Shown: positions 35,432-45,415, numbered from the stretch's first letter. The stretch is 64,000 nt of DNA from Heyndrickxia shackletonii (GCF_001420715.1 NZ_LJJC01000004.1:2155908-2219907), one strand, 5' to 3'. Numbers and translations are program-made. Notes: generated by a model from the sequence alone, not told the origin.

Positions 35432-36340
35432 ATGTTAAAAATAGGTATTATTGGTTTAGGCGACATTGCTGCAAAGGCATACTTACCCGTATATGGGCAA
35501 AGAGACGATGTTGAATTTCATCTTTTTACGAGAAACAAACAACGACTTTCAAGTATTTCTAAGCAATATCGGTTTGAAAACGTACATGAAAGTATTGACT
35601 CATTAATAGATAGCGGGATTGAAGGGGCTTTTGTGCATTCATCGACGGAATCACATTTTGATATTGTACATAAACTTTTATCGAACCATATCCATGTTTA
35701 CGTGGATAAGCCAATTTCCTATGATTATGATTCTGCAAAGCAATTGGTTGAATTAGCGGAGAAAAATCAATTATTATTAATGGTTGGTTTTAATCGTCGA
35801 TATGCACCTTCTTATCAAAAACTAAAAGAATTGCAAAACCCTAATATGATTCTGATGCAGAAAAATCGAAAGGGATTGCCAAATGATATAAGGACTTTTG
35901 TATACGATGATTTTATTCATGTGCTGGATACGATAAAATATTTATTGCCTACACCAATTGAAAATATAATTGTTAACGGCAGAAAAGAGGGCAAAAACCT
36001 CTATCATGCAGTCGTTCAGTTTATTGCAAAGGAATGTACTGCCATCGGAATCATGAACCGTGATAGCGGTACTTCTGAAGAAAAGCTGGAAGTCATGAGT
36101 CCCAATGAAAAAAGAGTAGCTACAAATGTTGCCGATGTCACCATTTATCAAGATCGTAATGAATTAAAACTTGTAGGAAGCGATTGGGAGCCAACCCTTC
36201 ATAAACGTGGCTTTTATCAGATTGTGGATGATTTTATTCAAGCATTAAAAGGGGATTCTTCTCCTAAAATTTCCACAAAGGATGCATTGGCAACACATAA
36301 AATTTGTGAATTGGTAGTTTCTAAATTAGAGAAATTATAA
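35432..36340 (+). CDS. Gfo/Idh/MocA family oxidoreductase
   Basis: A 302-residue NAD(P)-dependent dehydrogenase. The Rossmann start is IGIIGLGDIAAKAYLP. The catalytic EKP-like motif appears as VDKPISYD (Lys near residue 93), and the second domain has VGFNRRYAPSY. Members act on sugars, inositols or biliverdin-like substrates. The neighbourhood gives no clue. A strong GGGGGG ribosome binding site precedes the ATG. It ends in a terminator shared with alaX. Confidence 0.85.
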   Translation: MLKIGIIGLGDIAAKAYLPVYGQRDDVEFHLFTRNKQRLSSISKQYRFENVHESIDSLIDSGIEGAFVHSSTESHFDIVHKLLSNHIHVYVDKPISYDYDSAKQLVELAEKNQLLLMVGFNRRYAPSYQKLKELQNPNMILMQKNRKGLPNDIRTFVYDDFIHVLDTIKYLLPTPIENIIVNGRKEGKNLYHAVVQFIAKECTAIGIMNRDSGTSEEKLEVMSPNEKRVATNVADVTIYQDRNELKLVGSDWEPTLHKRGFYQIVDDFIQALKGDSSPKISTKDALATHKICELVVSKLEKL

Positions 36341-36345
36341 GATGC

Positions 36346-36378
36346 AAAATCCCCACTTACACTTGTGGGGATTTTGCT
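36346..36378. terminator. Bidirectional terminator between the oxidoreductase gene and alaX
   Basis: AAAATCCCCAC (36346-36356) and GTGGGGATTTT (36365-36375). The alaX stop lies inside. Confidence 0.85.
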
Positions 36379-37544
36379 ATTAGTGCATTTTTAATGAAAT
36401 CCAAAAAGGAAACCATTTCCTCATCACTTGTGAATGTTACTTGTGCAGTGTTTTTAGAACCTCCGCCTTTTCCATTAAAAGAAGAGATGTTTTCTTTTAC
36501 AAATGCTCCACATTGAAAATCATTTTCCCCATTATGCTGGATTAAACATCTTTTATCAGGAACGGAAGCTAAAATAATAATTTTATCCGTGTTAGCAATT
36601 AACTGTCTCGCAAGGACTTGTAAATCTTGTACAGACTTATCAGAAAATGATTTAACTAGTATTGGTTCTCGGTTCGACTTCAATAGTTCATCTGCTAAGT
36701 ATGTAGCATTTTCATTTAATGCTGCATCTAGCTTTCGCTGCATTTCCCTTTTTTCATTTTCCATTTTCTCGATACGACCGTGGATTTCCTCTTTTGATGT
36801 AGATAAATTTTTTGTAAGAGCTGCAAGAATATCATGTTTCTCCTGGTAATCCTGAATGGCCCTAAATCCGCATAAAAAGTGAAGTCTAGTATTCCTGCGT
36901 TGTTTTTCTGTTTTTATCAGCTTTATTAATCCGATTTCCAGAGTTCCCTCCACATGAGTACCGCAGCATGCAGAGTAATCTAATCCTTCAATTTCGACAA
37001 TTCGAATGTCACCAGTCACATCGGGAATTTTTCTTAACGGGATATTGGATAATTCTTCTTCTGGAACAATATATGTTTTTACTTTTCTATTTTCATATAT
37101 GTATTGATTGGCCCTTGCTTCTATAGCTTTTAATTGTTTATCCGTAAGATCCGGCACTTCCAAATCGATCGTCACCGTTACTTCCCCAAGATGAAAACTG
37201 ATAGTATGTGCATCAAATAATTCGATACAAACTGCTGATAACAGATGTTGTCCGGTATGGTGTTGAGTATGATCTACACGCCGATGCTTATCTATTTTGC
37301 ATTGAATCTTTTTATTAACTGGTTTTGTTTCAAGTGTATGATAGATTTCATCATTTTCCTCAAAAACATCCAGTACTCTTATCGAATCAATATACCCTAC
37401 ATCATGTGGCTGTCCCCCTCCAGTAGGGTAAAAAGCTGTTTTAGCCAACGTTACGATAATTTTATTATCCCTTTCATGTATACTCGTAATTTCAGTAGAC
37501 CATTCAAACGTTTTTGGTTCACTATAAAACAATTTTTCAGTCAA
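36357..37544 (-). CDS. alaX: Alanyl-tRNA editing protein AlaX (long form)
   Basis: A 395-residue free-standing relative of the AlaRS editing domain, which hydrolyses Ser- or Gly-tRNA(Ala). Zinc-site motifs are HTQHHTGQHLLSA near residue 91 and CCGTHVEG near 190. A coiled-coil stretch (ENEKREMQRKLDAALNE) leads to a C-terminal DHHA1-type domain with NGKGGGSKNTAQVTF. That makes it the AlaX-L form. It starts at TTG after AGAGGAAGG. It is monocistronic and faces yhfH on the same strand. Confidence 0.88.
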   Translation of the reverse strand: MTEKLFYSEPKTFEWSTEITSIHERDNKIIVTLAKTAFYPTGGGQPHDVGYIDSIRVLDVFEENDEIYHTLETKPVNKKIQCKIDKHRRVDHTQHHTGQHLLSAVCIELFDAHTISFHLGEVTVTIDLEVPDLTDKQLKAIEARANQYIYENRKVKTYIVPEEELSNIPLRKIPDVTGDIRIVEIEGLDYSACCGTHVEGTLEIGLIKLIKTEKQRRNTRLHFLCGFRAIQDYQEKHDILAALTKNLSTSKEEIHGRIEKMENEKREMQRKLDAALNENATYLADELLKSNREPILVKSFSDKSVQDLQVLARQLIANTDKIIILASVPDKRCLIQHNGENDFQCGAFVKENISSFNGKGGGSKNTAQVTFTSDEEMVSFLDFIKNALIAKSPQV

Positions 37545-37612
37545 ATGCTTCCTTCCTCTCTATATTCATTTATCCTTTTATTATAGATGGTAGTAGGAGC
37601 AATGGAAAGGAT

Positions 37613-37639
37613 GACAAAAAAGAGGAGTACTACTCCTCT
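37613..37639 (-). terminator. Terminator of the yhfH-like gene
   Basis: GAGGAGTA (37623-37630) and TACTCCTC (37631-37638) in tight palindrome, T-run on minus. It overlaps the TAG stop. Confidence 0.7.
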
Positions 37640-37767
37640 CTCTTTGCAAGACAGCGTTCACACTCCATAATATAGGACTCTGCTTGTTCCTCATGGATAT
37701 GCTCCCCGCATTCCGGACAAACTTTTTTAGACAAATTACGGAAAAATTCAACTGGGTTTCCTAACAT
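37630..37767 (-). CDS. YhfH-like small zinc-finger protein
   Basis: A 45-residue ORF with AGGAGG upstream of ATG 37767. The protein has VEFFRNLSKKVCPECGEHI and then SYIMECERCLAKR, giving two CxxC pairs that would hold one zinc ion. I match this to YhfH-like proteins of Bacillus, which are of this size and unknown function. It lies just upstream of alaX on the same strand, with its own terminator. Confidence 0.75.
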   Translation of the reverse strand: MLGNPVEFFRNLSKKVCPECGEHIHEEQAESYIMECERCLAKREE

Positions 37768-37956
37768 CTAGTTATTCCTCCTTTATCATCTACTATAATA
37801 CAGTTTATTTATTTTTATTCTGTTATGATACAGTATATGCGTAATATGAGTCAACTGTTATTCGTAAAAATCTTAAAATTAAGAAATATTGTTGATGCAA
37901 TTGGAAAGACCTGTTAATCTGAAACTAAAAGGATGCTCTTTGCAAGGGGGAATAAT

Positions 37957-38778
37957 GTGGATATCACAAAGCTGCGCCCGAAAAAAAGATCTCGTATTAG
38001 GATATTCATTGGAAAACATTATTTTATCTTTAAGCGTTATTTGGCTTGGATTTTTGACAAAAATATATATGCGAAAGAGAAACAGCTTGAGTGGTTTCCG
38101 CATATCATTTATAAGCATCAAACCATGTTATTAAGACCATTACGCGGGGTAGATATGTGGTACCAGTATAATAAAATTAAGAATTTAGAAATCGCTATTA
38201 AACAATTAAACGGGGTTGTCATACATCCTGGGGAAACCTTTTCCTATTGGAAGCTTATTGGCAAACCAAAGAAGAAAAAAGGCTATGTTGACGGTATGGT
38301 TCTTTATTATGGTACTTTTAAAAAAGGAATTGGCGGTGGGCTTTGTCAGCTTTCCAATTTACTTTACTGGATGACATTACATACTCCTTTAACGATTACA
38401 GAAAGAAATCGTCATAGTTATGATGTATTTCCGGACTCCAACAGAACACAGCCATTTGGGAGCGGAGCAACCTGTGCATATAACTACCTGGATTTACAAA
38501 TAAAAAATAATACGAACGAACCGTATCAATTGCATTTATCGTTAACAGATACACATTTAGTTGGGGAATGGAGGGCATTAAATCCATCTTTATACAGTTA
38601 TGAAATATATGAAAAAGAGCATCAAATCACGCCTGCATATTGGGGAGGATATGTTAGGCATAATATTTTAAATCGAAAAATATATAATCGCAAAAAGCAG
38701 TTGATAGATGATGAATTTATCGTTGAAAATCATGCGATTATGATGTATGAACCATTATTGGAACAAAAAATGGAGTAA
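37957..38778 (+). CDS. VanW family protein
   Basis: A 273-residue protein with the VanW core: HPGETFSYWKLIGKPKKKKGY, GGGLCQLSNLLYW, and ERNRHSYDVFPDSNRTQPFGSGATCAYNY. VanW was named from glycopeptide-resistance clusters, but most bacterial copies are unlinked to resistance; the domain is thought to act on the cell wall. No van genes are near. GTG 37957 is six bases after AAGGGGG; the ATG at 37933 lies before that site. It has no signal peptide, which is odd for a wall protein. The sigma factor gene starts 72 bases downstream. Confidence 0.85.
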   Translation: MDITKLRPKKRSRIRIFIGKHYFIFKRYLAWIFDKNIYAKEKQLEWFPHIIYKHQTMLLRPLRGVDMWYQYNKIKNLEIAIKQLNGVVIHPGETFSYWKLIGKPKKKKGYVDGMVLYYGTFKKGIGGGLCQLSNLLYWMTLHTPLTITERNRHSYDVFPDSNRTQPFGSGATCAYNYLDLQIKNNTNEPYQLHLSLTDTHLVGEWRALNPSLYSYEIYEKEHQITPAYWGGYVRHNILNRKIYNRKKQLIDDEFIVENHAIMMYEPLLEQKME

Positions 38779-38850
38779 ATTATTTTTTACCCGTAACTTT
38801 TTAGCTTTCGTATCCGTTCAATATATAGAGGTTCAAAAGGAGTGATCACT

Positions 38851-39537
38851 TTGAAAACCAAGCTTGGTACTGAATCTTCTATTCAAGAAGAAAATGTTAC
38901 GACAACCATAACGAGTATGTATCCTGCATTAAAGAGGTATTGCCAATTTCTGACCAGAAATGGTTGGGATGCGGAGGACCTGGCACATGAGGCGATTGAA
39001 AAAATGTATCACAAATATGTAAATCAAAATGCAAATCAAGGTAAAATCACGCCTGCATTATTATATAAGATTGCTTATAACCATTGGATTGATCAATTTC
39101 GGAAACGTTCAAAGGAACAGGGCACCATGAAGTCTGAACCATCTGTGGATCCAATGAAAATATTACCGGAAGTATATTCGATAAGCGAGTTATTAGTAAA
39201 ACATTTAACTCCTCAACAAACGGTCATATTTTTGTTAAAAGATATTTTTCAATACGAAATGAGTGAAATAGGAAAACAATTGAATTTAACAGAGGGAGCA
39301 ATTAAAGCTTCTTTATTCAGAACCCGCCAGCATTTAAGGAAGGTTATCGATGAGGATAATGAGATAAATACAAAAAAAATCGAGAATAGGCAAATGCGGT
39401 TGTTTTATGAATCCATCATTCAATCCATACAGCACGAACAGCCGAATATCCTTATCAAGCAATACAAAAAATTATTCCAGCAACAAATCCCTATGTGCAA
39501 AGGTTCAAACAACCTCTCTTTACTTGCAGCGGCATAA
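38851..39537 (+). CDS. ECF-like RNA polymerase sigma factor with C-terminal extension
   Basis: A 228-residue sigma-70 family protein. Region 2 covers about residues 15-85 (ALKRYCQFLTRNGWDAEDLAHEAIEKMY, then ALLYKIAYNHWIDQFRKR). Region 4 covers about 112-165, with LTPQQTVIFLLKDIFQYEMSEIG and EGAIKASLFRTRQHLRK. The last 55 residues (LFYESIIQSIQHEQPN...) are an extension past region 4. TTG 38851 is eight bases after AAAAGGAG. No anti-sigma gene follows; instead clpP2 starts 18 bases after the stop, so the two are likely cotranscribed. The extension may replace an anti-sigma. Confidence 0.85.
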   Translation: MKTKLGTESSIQEENVTTTITSMYPALKRYCQFLTRNGWDAEDLAHEAIEKMYHKYVNQNANQGKITPALLYKIAYNHWIDQFRKRSKEQGTMKSEPSVDPMKILPEVYSISELLVKHLTPQQTVIFLLKDIFQYEMSEIGKQLNLTEGAIKASLFRTRQHLRKVIDEDNEINTKKIENRQMRLFYESIIQSIQHEQPNILIKQYKKLFQQQIPMCKGSNNLSLLAAA

Positions 39538-39555
39538 TATTAGGGAGGCAATAAA

Positions 39556-40137
39556 ATGAATGCAATTCCATATGTTATTGAGCAGTCCTCACGAGGAGAA
39601 AGATCTTATGATATTTATTCAAGGTTACTAAAAGACCGTATTATAATGATCGGTGATGAAATAAATGATCAAATAGCCAATACGGTAGTCGCACAATTGC
39701 TTTTCTTAGCAGCAGACGATCCGGAAAAGGATATTTCCATCTATATCAACAGTCCAGGTGGATCGACCACTGCAGGATTCTCGATTCTCGATACGATGCA
39801 ATATATAAAGCCAGATGTTCAAACAATTTGTTTAGGTTTAGCAGCTTCTTTTGGAGCAATGCTTTTAATGGCGGGGACAAAGGGAAAACGGTTCGCGTTG
39901 CCGAATAGTGAAATAATGATTCACCAGCCTTTAGGCGGTGCACGTGGTCAAGCTACAGAAATTGATATATCAGCAAGAAGAATTTTAAAATTAAAGGATC
40001 AAATTAATGGAATGATTGCTGATTTAACTGGACAGCCGCTTGAAAAGGTGAAAGCCGATACGGAACGGGATTACTTTCTTTCCGCAGAGGAAGCAAAGGA
40101 TTATGGGATAATTGATAAAGTCCTTAATCAAAAATAA
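39556..40137 (+). CDS. clpP: ATP-dependent Clp protease proteolytic subunit, ClpP-type paralogue
   Basis: A 193-residue serine protease subunit with the full catalytic triad Ser98 (GLAASFG), His123 (IMIHQP) and Asp172 (ERDYF), in the positions of B. subtilis ClpP. ClpP forms 14-mers fed by ClpC, ClpX or ClpE. The housekeeping ClpP usually has GLAASMGAFLL and GYAADIEI...; the [11 protein letters not shown] and [12 protein letters not shown] sequences here suggest a second, more divergent copy. It is probably translated from the same message as the sigma factor upstream. Whether the other ClpP is elsewhere in the genome cannot be seen. Confidence 0.88.
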   Translation: MNAIPYVIEQSSRGERSYDIYSRLLKDRIIMIGDEINDQIANTVVAQLLFLAADDPEKDISIYINSPGGSTTAGFSILDTMQYIKPDVQTICLGLAASFGAMLLMAGTKGKRFALPNSEIMIHQPLGGARGQATEIDISARRILKLKDQINGMIADLTGQPLEKVKADTERDYFLSAEEAKDYGIIDKVLNQK

Positions 40138-40140
40138 TGT

Positions 40141-40179
40141 AAAAGGAGTACAGAATCATTGATCCCTGTACTCCTTTTT
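40141..40179 (+). terminator. Terminator after clpP
   Basis: AAAAGGAGTACAG (40141-40153) and CTGTACTCCTTTT (40166-40178), T5. Confidence 0.9.
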
Positions 40180-40299
40180 AAGTGTGCGCGGTTTCAGCTA
40201 TAACTTAGCTTTGAAAGTGTGGCTGCTAGAGGTGGTGGCTGCAGGACTTTTAGCTAATCAGTCCACATTAAGGTAGAATTTGAATGCAGCGGGAGAGTT

Positions 40300-40791
40300 T
40301 TATGTTTCTTTCAAAGAGGTCGAAATTTTTATGGCGGCATAAATTGAACTAGCAAGGAGAACTAAAAGGAAAACAAGAATAAAAGTGTAATGATTAAAGA
40401 ATATGGAGTTAGACCACGTATTTAGCAATGATAATTGTTTAACACTTGTAAAGGATGGACTGACTTCAACAATTTTTTCCCTAATCTTATTTGCTTCAAT
40501 GTTTGTAAATAATACTATGATCAATGATAATAAACTTGAAGAAAAAATAACAATCAGAATGAATTTCATATTTTTCTTAAGTATAAAATTGGTCAAATAT
40601 TTAAAAGTACCATATAAAAAAATTAAAAAGAAGGGAAAAAGAATAAACCAAGGGAACAAGCCGGGATTCCCATTACCACCACTTGCCACACCTAATTCAC
40701 TTTTTTTAACTAAAGGTTCTGTCAAATAGTTACAAAGAAAAAATAGAATCATAGATAGTATTGTACTTATTACATAGAGGTACTTAAACAT
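40300..40791 (-). CDS. Integral membrane protein, unknown
   Basis: A 163-residue protein with four hydrophobic spans: YVISTILSMILFFLCNY, LFPWFILFPFFLIFLYG, FILIVIFSSSLLSLIIVLF, and YTFILVFLLVLLASSIYA. Short polar loops include SGGNGNPG. ATG 40791 lies after GTAGGGA; an upstream TTG at 40809 is less likely. I do not recognise a family. It is more AT-rich than its neighbours and sits alone between clpP and the his operon, so it could be a recent arrival. Confidence 0.65.
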   Translation of the reverse strand: MFKYLYVISTILSMILFFLCNYLTEPLVKKSELGVASGGNGNPGLFPWFILFPFFLIFLYGTFKYLTNFILKKNMKFILIVIFSSSLLSLIIVLFTNIEANKIREKIVEVSPSFTSVKQLSLLNTWSNSIFFNHYTFILVFLLVLLASSIYAAIKISTSLKET

Positions 40792-41171
40792 AAAATTCCC
40801 TACTTTCAATACATGTTAAAGGAGAAAGTTGTTTACTTTTCCTATGAACATTTCTCCAGCTAACCCAATATTCCTCCGTATTATATAAACCACCATTAAT
40901 ATCTTTTTACGTAAAATATTGTCCACAGTCAGGATTAATTCCCATTATAACTCTTAGATGGTAGTACCTACCAGATGTGATGATAATTAATTCAATATAT
41001 GAAGAATTCATTTGAAATGATAAATAATTAATTAGATTAACATTACTTAAGTATTTAAGTCTATCAAAAATTTCGATTGACGAATGTTTTTATTTGTTAT
41101 ATTCTAAAACAAAATCCTTTAGTTTGGTAGAGTGATAATAAGATAAAGGATAATGGTTAGGAAGTGAAATT
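40792..41171. other. Region upstream of the his operon
   Basis: AT-rich, with a sigmaA-type promoter near its 3' end (41077-41105). A small dyad TGGTAG/CTACCA occurs around 40958-40976. No T-box consensus (such as GGTGGNACCGCG) was seen, and no ORF is supported. Confidence 0.55.
41077..41105 (+). promoter_or_regulatory. SigmaA-type promoter of the his operon
   Basis: -35 TTGACG (41077-41082), 17-base spacer, -10 TATTCT (41100-41105), about 65 bases before hisZ. Confidence 0.6.
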
Positions 41172-42296
41172 ATGTTTTTACCGAGCGGAAGTCAAGACGA
41201 ATTCGGGAATGTGGTCAGGAACCGGAATATGGTTTGTGAAGTATTTAGGGAAATTATTGAAGATAGAGGGTTCGTGGAAATATCTACACCCCTGGTCGAG
41301 TATGCATCTACATTTACAAATAAATATGTAGGAATGGAATTACAAAATTTGCTGAAATGGTTTAACCGAAATGGAGAAATTGAAGTATTGCGACCTGATT
41401 GGACATCAGCAATTGCAAGAGCTTTAGTGCGATTAAAGTCAAAACAGACGAAATGGGCTTATCAAGGATCTGTATTTCGTGAAGACCAACCAGGTATTGA
41501 AAAAAGGCAAATTGGAATCGAAATAATTCAAACTCCAAAGCTTCTAGGGGAAAGTGAGTGCCTTTTCTTAGCGAAGGAATTGTTGGAAAAATTAAACATT
41601 CATGAATATGCGGTGGAACTTGGCCACACGGACATTTTTGAGGAACTTACCAAAACGATGGAATTAAAGGAAGCGGAAAAAGAAAGACTTCGTGTCGCCA
41701 TGCATAATAAACGGAAAGATGAAGTATACGCTATTGCCGCTCAGTATGGTGATAAAAATATTGCGGATGAATTAGCCTTACTTATAGATGCATATGGTTC
41801 TGTAGATATTTTAAAAGACTATGAGAAAAGATGGTCCAAAAAAGAGAGCATGTCAGCTATCATTCATCATTTAAATAGGATCATTGCCATTTTAAAAGAG
41901 GTAAATATAGGTGACATCATGGTGGATTTAGGGAGAGTGAAAAACTTGCCCTATTATTCGGGAATAATGTTTCGGGGTTATTCCTCTGACAATGGTGATT
42001 TATGTTTTTCAGGCGGGAGATACGATAAGTTATACGACCAGTTTGATACGAAGGTATCAGCTGTTGGGTTAGCCTTTGATGTAGATAATCTGGCAAATAA
42101 AATGGAGATTTCCTCGAAAAAAGAAAGGGTTTGTATTGTAGCAACAGATGATACTCTTGCTTTTGCTGAAAAATATAGAAAAGAGTATAAGCATGGGATT
42201 GTGGATATTGTTTATGAGATTAATCCATTTGTTTCATATGATAAGGTGCTCTATGTGAAAAATAATAATGATAAATTAGAGGTGGTGAAAGCATGA
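41172..42296 (+). CDS. hisZ: ATP phosphoribosyltransferase regulatory subunit HisZ
   Basis: A 374-residue HisRS-like protein without tRNA charging activity. It pairs with the short form of HisG and is needed for its activity and histidine feedback. Class II fold motifs include DEFGNVVRNRNM, EISTPLVEYAST, VLRPDWTSAIAR and FREDQPGIEKRQIG. The later GYSSDNGDLCFSGGRYDKL matches the HisZ glycine-rich motif 3 region. It leads the operon and overlaps hisG by four bases (ATGA). Confidence 0.93.
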   Translation: MFLPSGSQDEFGNVVRNRNMVCEVFREIIEDRGFVEISTPLVEYASTFTNKYVGMELQNLLKWFNRNGEIEVLRPDWTSAIARALVRLKSKQTKWAYQGSVFREDQPGIEKRQIGIEIIQTPKLLGESECLFLAKELLEKLNIHEYAVELGHTDIFEELTKTMELKEAEKERLRVAMHNKRKDEVYAIAAQYGDKNIADELALLIDAYGSVDILKDYEKRWSKKESMSAIIHHLNRIIAILKEVNIGDIMVDLGRVKNLPYYSGIMFRGYSSDNGDLCFSGGRYDKLYDQFDTKVSAVGLAFDVDNLANKMEISSKKERVCIVATDDTLAFAEKYRKEYKHGIVDIVYEINPFVSYDKVLYVKNNNDKLEVVKA

Positions 42297-42913
42297 AGGT
42301 TTGTGTTGCATTAACAAAAGGGCGGTTGGAGGACCAATTTTTGCAATATCTCGAGTCCCTTTCATTTGATATTGAACCTTTAATCAATAAAGGAAGAAAG
42401 CTATGCGTAGAGGCAGGGAATCTTCAATTCATTTTTGCAAAAGGGGCAGATGTAGGTACATATGTAGAGCATGGCATTGCAGATCTCGGCATTATTGGAG
42501 AAGATATTTTACTAGAGTATCAGCCGGATGTATTTGATCTATTTCCATTGCCATTTGGCGAATGTCGATTTGCTCTTGCGGAAGCTGCTAATAAAAAACC
42601 TTCCTTGACAAAAAGAAAAATCGCTACGAAGTACCCAAACATCACGAATGATTATTTTAGAAATACGGGAGAATCTGTTGACATTGTCAAACTTGAAGGA
42701 TCTGTTGAATTAGCTCCAGTACTGGGACTATCTGACGCGATTGTCGATATAGTGGAAACCGGAACAACGCTAGCTGAAAATGGCCTTATCATCAAAGAAG
42801 AATTTCATCCGTTAAGTGCCAGATGTATCGCAAACCGTTCCTCCCTAAAAATAAAAAAAGCATTCATTACACCATTTATTGATGCACTTCAGGGACAGGA
42901 GGTATTAAGTTGA
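42293..42913 (+). CDS. hisG: ATP phosphoribosyltransferase catalytic subunit HisG (short form)
   Basis: A 206-residue enzyme for the first committed step, ATP plus PRPP to phosphoribosyl-ATP. It is the short form, lacking the C-terminal regulatory domain, consistent with hisZ upstream. Motifs: ALTKGRLEDQF at the start, GIADLGIIGEDIL, and the PRPP loop LEGSVELAPVLGLSDAIVDIVETGTTL. It overlaps hisZ and hisD by four bases each. Confidence 0.96.
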   Translation: MKVCVALTKGRLEDQFLQYLESLSFDIEPLINKGRKLCVEAGNLQFIFAKGADVGTYVEHGIADLGIIGEDILLEYQPDVFDLFPLPFGECRFALAEAANKKPSLTKRKIATKYPNITNDYFRNTGESVDIVKLEGSVELAPVLGLSDAIVDIVETGTTLAENGLIIKEEFHPLSARCIANRSSLKIKKAFITPFIDALQGQEVLS

Positions 42914-44190
42914 TCCCGAAACTATCGAATGATGAATATATGAAACGATTTATAAACGGAAATAGAAAAATATCAATGAATACAGAAATCATCGAAACCG
43001 CCCTGAACGTTATCAAAGATGTTCGTTTGAATGGAGATAAAGCATTAGAAAAATATGCTGAGAAGTTTGATGGATTTATCCCCGAGGACTGGGAGGTTTC
43101 AGAGGAGGAGCGGAAGCAGGCGTGGAATAACATTTCCCCAAACGTTATTGATTCTCTTCAGAAAGCGGCCGCTAATATCAGATCCTTTCACCGTAAGCAG
43201 CTTACACAATCCAGGATAATGGAAATGACAGATGATATTATTTCCGGTCAGTTGTTTCGACCAATTGAGAGGGTAGGTGTCTATGTGCCAGGTGGAACTG
43301 CCAGTTACCCTTCGACGGTATTGATGAATGCTATTCCAGCTGCAATCGCTGGGGTAGATGAGATTATCATGGTTACCCCAGTTCGCAGCGAGCATGGGAT
43401 ATCGCCTGTACTATTAGTGGCAGCTGATATTGCCGGAGTCAACAAAATCTATCAAATTGGCGGCATACAAGCGATTGCTGCTTTGGCCTATGGGACATCC
43501 ACTATTCCAAAAGTAGACAAAATTGTTGGACCGGGAAATGCATATGTTGCTGCGGCAAAATCCATTGTTTACGGAGATGTAGGAATTGACATGATTGCGG
43601 GTCCATCCGAAGTGGCCATTATAGCAGATAAAAATGCAAATCCTGCCTATATTGCGGCAGATTTACTTGCACAGGCAGAGCACGACCAAGACGCAAGGAC
43701 TTTTCTTTTTTCTACATCGAGCACTTTAGTAGACGAGGTTTCTATAGAAATAAATAAACAACTTGCTGAATTACCTAGAAAGGAAATTGCAACCCCTTCT
43801 CTTTTAAATAATAGTGCTGCAGTAGTTGTGGATAATCTATATACAGCTTTTAGGCTTGTTAATCAGTTGGCTCCAGAACACTTGGAAATAGTTTTGGAAA
43901 ATCCATTATCATGGCTAGGTTTGGTTAAAAATGCAGGTTCTGTTTTCTTAGGAGAGAATACCCCTGAAGCGGTAGGAGATTATTTTGGAGGCCCAAATCA
44001 TGTATTGCCTACTTCGGGTAATGCAAGGTTTTCTTCCGGTTTATCTGTCGATGATTTTATCAAAAAAACAACCTATCTTTATTACTCTGAAAAAGCGTTA
44101 GGGAATGCTGCAGAGCATATTATGACAATCGCGAATGAAGAGAAATTAACAGGTCATGCCCGGGCGGTTCAAATAAGAATGCAAATATGA
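42910..44190 (+). CDS. hisD: Histidinol dehydrogenase
   Basis: A 426-residue zinc- and NAD-dependent enzyme catalysing the last two oxidations, histidinol to histidine. The substrate and zinc motifs are visible: [21 protein letters not shown], the signature [15 protein letters not shown], and AQAEHDQDA. The later [17 protein letters not shown] is also present. It starts within the end of hisG and overlaps hisB's leader by a few bases. Confidence 0.96.
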   Translation: MIPKLSNDEYMKRFINGNRKISMNTEIIETALNVIKDVRLNGDKALEKYAEKFDGFIPEDWEVSEEERKQAWNNISPNVIDSLQKAAANIRSFHRKQLTQSRIMEMTDDIISGQLFRPIERVGVYVPGGTASYPSTVLMNAIPAAIAGVDEIIMVTPVRSEHGISPVLLVAADIAGVNKIYQIGGIQAIAALAYGTSTIPKVDKIVGPGNAYVAAAKSIVYGDVGIDMIAGPSEVAIIADKNANPAYIAADLLAQAEHDQDARTFLFSTSSTLVDEVSIEINKQLAELPRKEIATPSLLNNSAAVVVDNLYTAFRLVNQLAPEHLEIVLENPLSWLGLVKNAGSVFLGENTPEAVGDYFGGPNHVLPTSGNARFSSGLSVDDFIKKTTYLYYSEKALGNAAEHIMTIANEEKLTGHARAVQIRMQI

Positions 44191-44207
44191 TGGAGGGAAC
44201 GATAATC

Positions 44208-44795
44208 ATGAGAACAGCTTCGAAAGAAAGAAAAACAAATGAAACGTTTATTCAAGTAACGTGCCATTTAGATGATTCTTCTGAGGTAGAAATTAATACA
44301 GGGGTAGGCTTTTTTGACCACATGCTAGAGTTATTTGCAAGGCACGGACGGATTAGTCTTGTAGTAAAAGCCGAGGGAGATTTATATATCGATAGCCACC
44401 ATACCGTGGAAGATGTAGGAATTGTTTTTGGCCAGGTAGTGAAGGAGGCTTTAGGTTCTAAGGAAGGAATAGTACGCTATGGTTCTGCCTATGTACCAAT
44501 GGACGAAACGCTTGGTTTCGTAGCTTTAGATATTAGTGGAAGGCCATTTTTACATTTTGATGCTGATTTGCAAAATCCAAAACTGGGCAATTTTGATACG
44601 GAATTAGTAAAAGAATTTTTCCAAGCTTTTGCTTTTCAGTCAGGGATTACTCTTCATGCAAGAGTGTTATATGGGGAAAACACGCATCATAAGATTGAGT
44701 CGTTATTTAAAGCATTAGGACGGGCATTATCTCAAGCTATTATGATTGATCCTCGAATAAAAGGGGTTAATTCAACGAAGGGGATAATAGAATGA
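44208..44795 (+). CDS. hisB: Imidazoleglycerol-phosphate dehydratase
   Basis: A 195-residue monofunctional HisB that removes water from imidazoleglycerol phosphate. Manganese-binding motifs [27 protein letters not shown] and the late [18 protein letters not shown] are present. There is no fused phosphatase domain. ATG 44208 is placed after GGAGGG; the frame is open back to 44187. It overlaps hisH by four bases. Confidence 0.96.
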   Translation: MRTASKERKTNETFIQVTCHLDDSSEVEINTGVGFFDHMLELFARHGRISLVVKAEGDLYIDSHHTVEDVGIVFGQVVKEALGSKEGIVRYGSAYVPMDETLGFVALDISGRPFLHFDADLQNPKLGNFDTELVKEFFQAFAFQSGITLHARVLYGENTHHKIESLFKALGRALSQAIMIDPRIKGVNSTKGIIE

Positions 44796-45415
44796 TAGGG
44801 ATTGTCGATTATGGAATGGGGAATATTGCAAGTGTTCGAAATACGTTATCCAAGCTTTGTGTTCAAACGATTGTATCCGATCAAGCGGAAATGTTAGAAC
44901 AAGCCTCTCATATCATTTTACCTGGTGTAGGTTCTTTTCATGCATCAATCGATGAAATAGAACAACGCGGATTAAAGGGTGTCATTCAAGACTTGGCAAG
45001 AAAGAAACCTATTTTAGGCGTGTGCCTTGGAATGCAGCTTTTATTTTCGGAAGGGTTTGAAGGCGGAAGGAAAGAGGGGTTGGACTTAATTCCCGGTCAA
45101 ATAAAAAGAATAAAAACGGATTATATATTACCTCATATTGGGTGGAATCAGCTCCATATTCAAAACGAGGGAAATGGATTCCGTGATTTTGAAGGAGAGC
45201 ATGTATATTTTGTACATTCTTATCAAGTGCAGACCGATGCAACATATATTGTTGCTACGACAGATTATGGCACTGAGATCCCCGCAATTGTTCAAAAGGA
45301 TAATGTCTTTGGGATGCAATTTCATCCTGAAAAAAGCGGGAAAGTAGGACTGGAATTAATAAAAATGTTCTTAGGGGTGAACATGAAGCATGACAAAAGT
45401 TATACCAGCCATTGA
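44792..45415 (+). CDS. hisH: Imidazole glycerol phosphate synthase, glutaminase subunit HisH
   Basis: A 207-residue class I glutamine amidotransferase supplying ammonia to HisF. The catalytic Cys is in [10 protein letters not shown], and the His-Glu pair is in [10 protein letters not shown]. The start [13 protein letters not shown] is typical. It overlaps hisA by 26 bases. Confidence 0.96.
   Translation: MIGIVDYGMGNIASVRNTLSKLCVQTIVSDQAEMLEQASHIILPGVGSFHASIDEIEQRGLKGVIQDLARKKPILGVCLGMQLLFSEGFEGGRKEGLDLIPGQIKRIKTDYILPHIGWNQLHIQNEGNGFRDFEGEHVYFVHSYQVQTDATYIVATTDYGTEIPAIVQKDNVFGMQFHPEKSGKVGLELIKMFLGVNMKHDKSYTSH

Noticed and set aside
37245-37586. 113-residue plus-strand ORF
   Set aside because: Antisense to the well-supported alaX gene.
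40180-40300. Further copy of the dispersed repeat after clpP
   Set aside because: GTGTGCGCGG and GGTGGTGGCTGC are only vaguely similar; neither end motif is present.
40403-40729. 108-residue plus-strand ORF
   Set aside because: Wholly antisense to the four-span membrane protein gene, which has the better start and hydrophobic pattern.
40792-41171. T-box riboswitch in front of the his operon
   Set aside because: No GGTGGNACCGCG-type antiterminator element and no leader terminator just before hisZ. The TGGTAG/CTACCA dyad is too short.
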